In this document: piece by piece, positions 5,476 to 7,704 of the stretch | Position numbering within the stretch: the first letter of the stretch is position 1 | How the letters are laid out: every line of letters starts with the position of its first letter | Source of the DNA: Actinomycetes bacterium | Lineage (GTDB): Bacteria; Actinomycetota; Actinomycetes; Actinomycetales; Cellulomonadaceae | DNA: 7,704 nt | Direction: 5' to 3' | Assembly (NCBI GenBank): GCA_023461115.1 | Contig: JAEWOA010000337.1 | Coordinates: 1 to 7,704, forward strand | The notes under the pieces: generated by a model | Told to the model about the DNA's origin: nothing | What the model saw: only the letters and a program-made list of their open reading frames with translations | The model's database searches: none | Program-made: the position numbers and the translations under genes

Positions 5476-6395
5476 GCGTGCTGTACGACGAACCCGGCCC
5501 CGTCGCCCGCCGCCGCGCGATGTGGGGTTCGGTGGCCGGCGGCGTCGTGATCCTGGGCCTCCTGACCGCCGGGTTCTGGTACGCGGCGAACAAGGGCGTC
5601 TTCGCCTCCGACCGGTGGGACGTGCTCTACGACCCGCCCAAGAACCAGCAGGCGATCGACGTGTGGCGCTCGCTCGTGGTCCAGGGCCTCGGCGCGACGC
5701 TCGGCGCCGCCGTGATCGCCGCGCCGCTCGCGCTCGCGCTCGGCGTGGCGCTCGCCCTGTGCCGCACCGCGACGCGGCGGTGGGCGGCCTGGCCCGCCAA
5801 CGTCGTGATCGAGTTCTTCCGTGGCCTTCCCGTGCTCTTGATGATGCTGTTGGCCCAGCTCGGGTTCCGGTGGGACACCCTGCCCGCCGTCGTGTTCGGG
5901 CTGGTCGTCTACAACATGGCCGTGATCGCGGAGATCTTGCGCGCCGGGCTGGCCGCGCTCCCCCAGGGCCAGCGCGAGGCTGCGCTGACGGTCGGGCTGA
6001 CGCGCTGGCAGTCGCTGCGGCTCGTGGAGTTGCCGCAGGCGGTGCGGATCATGACGCCCAGCCTCGTGGCGCAGCTCGTGGTGCTGCTCAAGGACTCGTC
6101 GCTCGGGTTCATCATCGGCTACGCCGAGCTGTTGCGGCGGATCCAGCTCAACACCAGCTTCTTCGGCCCGCGGTACGCGGTCGCGCTCTTCGTCGTGGGC
6201 GCCGGGATCTACCTGGTCGTGAACATCTCGCTCTCCCAGCTCGCGTTGCGATTGCAGCGCCGTATCGGCCGGCCCGCGGGCGTTCCTGCCACCGCGGTCC
6301 CCGCGGGCGCCCTCGTGGTCTCCGCCCGCGAGACGCCGGCCGTCCAGGACCCGGCGCGCGAGCACACGGACGGCGACGCGACAGGCAGGACGTAG
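5472..6395 (+). CDS. gluD: Glutamate-type ABC transporter, permease subunit
   Basis: This is the second membrane permease of the importer, the partner of GluC. The 307-residue protein has an N-terminal helix (about 20-37), a periplasmic-type insert containing DVLYDPPKNQQA, and then core helices near 71-96, 110-130, 137-157, 198-216 and 234-256. The EAA loop runs from E169 (EAALTVG) to LPQA (187-190). EFFRGLPVLLMM (114-125) matches the family motif. After the last helix comes a ~44-residue low-complexity cytoplasmic tail (264-307), rich in Ala, Pro and charged residues. The ATG at 5472 overlaps the gluC stop (ATGA); the nearest purine run, GGAAGG at 5453-5458, is rather far, so coupling probably drives initiation. 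The gene ends 10 nt from the end of convergent rny. Confidence 0.94.
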   Translation: MSVLYDEPGPVARRRAMWGSVAGGVVILGLLTAGFWYAANKGVFASDRWDVLYDPPKNQQAIDVWRSLVVQGLGATLGAAVIAAPLALALGVALALCRTATRRWAAWPANVVIEFFRGLPVLLMMLLAQLGFRWDTLPAVVFGLVVYNMAVIAEILRAGLAALPQGQREAALTVGLTRWQSLRLVELPQAVRIMTPSLVAQLVVLLKDSSLGFIIGYAELLRRIQLNTSFFGPRYAVALFVVGAGIYLVVNISLSQLALRLQRRIGRPAGVPATAVPAGALVVSARETPAVQDPAREHTDGDATGRT

Positions 6396-6405
6396 CGGCG
6401 ACGCG
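6371..6405. repeat. 10-bp direct repeat around the gluD stop codon
   Basis: CGGCGACGCG occurs at 6371-6380, inside the last codons of gluD, and again at 6396-6405. The second copy is exactly the whole intergenic gap between gluD and rny. This could be a small duplication that set the present spacing, or chance in GC-rich DNA. Confidence 0.35.
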
Positions 6406-6412
6406 TCAGCCG
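6396..6412. terminator. Candidate bidirectional hairpin at the gluD/rny convergent junction
   Basis: CGGC (6396-6399) pairs with GCCG (6409-6412). Inside, GA pairs with TC around a CGCG loop, leaving one bulged A at 6408. The structure fills the 10-nt gap and includes the rny stop codon (6408-6406). Being near-symmetrical, it would form in both transcripts. It is short and has no U-tract in either direction, so it is only a candidate terminator. Confidence 0.35.
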
Positions 6413-7704
6413 GCGGTCGCGCTCGCGCGCAGCTCCCGGACGACGGTCACCTTGATCTCGCCCGGATACGCGAGATCCGCCTCGATGTGCTGCGCGATCG
6501 CGACCGCGAGCTGCGGCAACGCGTGGTCGTCCACCTCGGCGGGCTCGACGACGACGCGGACCTCGCGGCCCGCCGACATCGCAAGCGCCCGCCGCACGCC
6601 CTGATGTGCGGTCACGAGCGCCTCGAGCTTGTCCATCCGCTCGATGTACTGCGCGAGCTCGTCGCGGCGCGCGCCCGGCCGCGACGCGGAGATCGCGTCG
6701 GCCACCTGGACGAGGACACCCTCGACGGTCTCGACCGGGACCTCGTCGTGGTGGGCGGCGATGGCGTTCACGACGGCGTCGGACTCGCCGTGGCGCCGCG
6801 CCAAGTCCGCCCCAAGGCGTGCGTGCGTGCCTGCGAGCTCCGCGGTGAGTGCCTTGCCGACATCGTGCAAGAACGCCCCGCGCCGCGCGGTGTCGACGTC
6901 GACGCCCACCTCGGCGGCGAGCGCCGCGGCGACGAGCGCGCTCTCGACGAGGTGCTCGAGCACGTTCTGCCCGTACGAGGTCCGCAGCCGCAGCTTGCCG
7001 AGCGTGCGCACGAGGGTGGGGTGCAGGTCGGTGACACCCGCGCGCTCGGCCGCGTCGTGGCCCGCCGCGACGGTCCGTTCATCGGCGCCCGCCTGGGCTT
7101 CCTCGTAGGCGGCCTCGATGCGCTGCGGATGGATCCTGCCGTCCTCCATGAGCGCCTCGAGCGCGATCTGGGCGAGCTCGCGGCGCTCGACGTCGAAGCA
7201 CGACAGGACGACCGCGTCGGGCTGCTCGTCGATCAGGACGTTGACACCGGTGAGCGCCTCGAACGCTCGGATGTTGCGGCCCTCCTTGCCGATGATGCGG
7301 CCCTTGAGCTCGTCCGACGGCAACGGCAGCACCGTGATGGCGGATTGCGCGCTGGTCGCGACCGCCGCGCGCTGCACCGCGGTCGCGACGATCCGCCGCG
7401 CCCGCGCCTCGGCGGTCCGGCGCGCCTGAGCCTCGGCCCGGCGCACCTGGGTCGCCGCGTCGTTCTGGGCCTGCGCGGTCAGCCTGCGGGTGAGCTCGGC
7501 TTTGGCGTCCTCGGCGCTCAGCCCGGTTGCGGACTCCAGCTCTGCGAGCGCTTCCACGCGCGCATGGGCGAGTGCGTCCTCCGCCTGGCGGAGCGCAGCC
7601 GCGAGCGTCACCTCGGACTCGCGCTCGGCGCTCGACCGCGCGCGCTCGGCCGCGTACTGCGCCTCGCTCGACGCGGCCTCCGCGGCCCGTGCGCGCTTCT
7701 CGGC
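6406..7704 (-). CDS. rny: Ribonuclease Y, 3' part (N-terminus beyond the right edge)
   Basis: RNase Y is a membrane-anchored endoribonuclease that initiates mRNA decay. The open frame continues to the window edge without a stop; 432 residues are visible, against about 520 for Bacillus subtilis RNase Y, so the membrane anchor and part of the coiled coil are missing. Numbering from the edge, residues 1 to ~115 are an Ala/Glu/Arg-rich coiled coil. A KH domain follows with the GxxG loop GKEG at 139-142 (GRIIGKEGRNIR). The HD domain has H251 (SYGQNVLEH), HD at 280-281 (FLHDVGK), H294 (GTHARLG), HH at 318-319 and D336 (VADAISASRPGAR), so its catalytic residues look intact. The C-terminal YPGEIKVTVVRE is also family-typical. 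A GTG at 7611 is internal, not the start. In relatives rny tends to lie near recA-recX and the glutamate operon. Confidence 0.95.
   Translation of the reverse strand, partial: AEKRARAAEAASSEAQYAAERARSSAERESEVTLAAALRQAEDALAHARVEALAELESATGLSAEDAKAELTRRLTAQAQNDAATQVRRAEAQARRTAEARARRIVATAVQRAAVATSAQSAITVLPLPSDELKGRIIGKEGRNIRAFEALTGVNVLIDEQPDAVVLSCFDVERRELAQIALEALMEDGRIHPQRIEAAYEEAQAGADERTVAAGHDAAERAGVTDLHPTLVRTLGKLRLRTSYGQNVLEHLVESALVAAALAAEVGVDVDTARRGAFLHDVGKALTAELAGTHARLGADLARRHGESDAVVNAIAAHHDEVPVETVEGVLVQVADAISASRPGARRDELAQYIERMDKLEALVTAHQGVRRALAMSAGREVRVVVEPAEVDDHALPQLAVAIAQHIEADLAYPGEIKVTVVRELRASATAG

Noticed and set aside
4461..6365. Minus-strand open frames at 4461-5093 and 5403-6365
   Set aside because: They lie opposite gluB-gluC and gluC-gluD, which have clear motifs and operon overlaps. 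Their products are biased in composition and match no family I recognise.
7609..7611. GTG as the start of rny
   Set aside because: The frame stays open to the window edge and encodes more of the same coiled coil. RNase Y needs an N-terminal membrane anchor, which would lie outside the window.
1..7704. A novel defence, mobile or biosynthetic system
   Set aside because: Every sizeable gene is assigned to a known housekeeping or transport family, or to the YbjN family, with intact motifs. Nothing in gene content or composition suggests an island.

Overview
The window is GC-rich DNA with strong G/C bias at third codon positions. The gene set (actinobacterial-type MiaB, a GluABCD-type uptake system, RNase Y) suggests an actinobacterium, most likely a Micrococcales member such as a Cellulomonas relative. 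That placement is inference from gene content and order; no marker gene here proves it.

Layout. (1) At 1-32 the minus strand appears to carry the first codons of a divergent gene that runs off the left edge. (2) At 149-1275 (+) two overlapping, paralogous YbjN-family genes form a small operon of unknown function. (3) At 1276-1367 there is a convergent intergenic gap with a GC hairpin and a degenerate heptanucleotide repeat that runs into the end of miaB. (4) At 1368-2978 (-) lies miaB, the tRNA methylthiotransferase. (5) At 2979-3080 a divergent promoter region contains a 22-bp inverted repeat. (6) At 3081-6395 (+) a four-gene ABC importer operon encodes ATPase, lipoprotein binding protein and two permeases, matching GluA-GluB-GluC-GluD of the polar amino acid family; glutamate is the likeliest substrate. 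(7) At 6406-7704 (-) lies the 3' part of rny (RNase Y), convergent with gluD across a 10-nt gap; its N-terminus is beyond the right edge.

The genes are mostly housekeeping: tRNA modification, amino acid uptake and mRNA decay. I see no mobile element, CRISPR array, defence island or RNA gene, and no evidence of an undescribed multi-gene system. The most consistent signal is regulatory. All four transcription-unit starts visible in the window (left-edge gene, ybjN pair, miaB, gluA) have a TANNNT -10-like hexamer ending 6-7 nt before the start codon, the arrangement expected of leaderless mRNAs. The internal operon genes gluB and gluC have Shine-Dalgarno sequences instead. The other points worth checking are the inverted repeat between miaB and gluA, the 20-bp-spaced direct repeats before the ybjN pair, the heptamer tract, and hairpins at the gluB/gluC and gluD/rny junctions.
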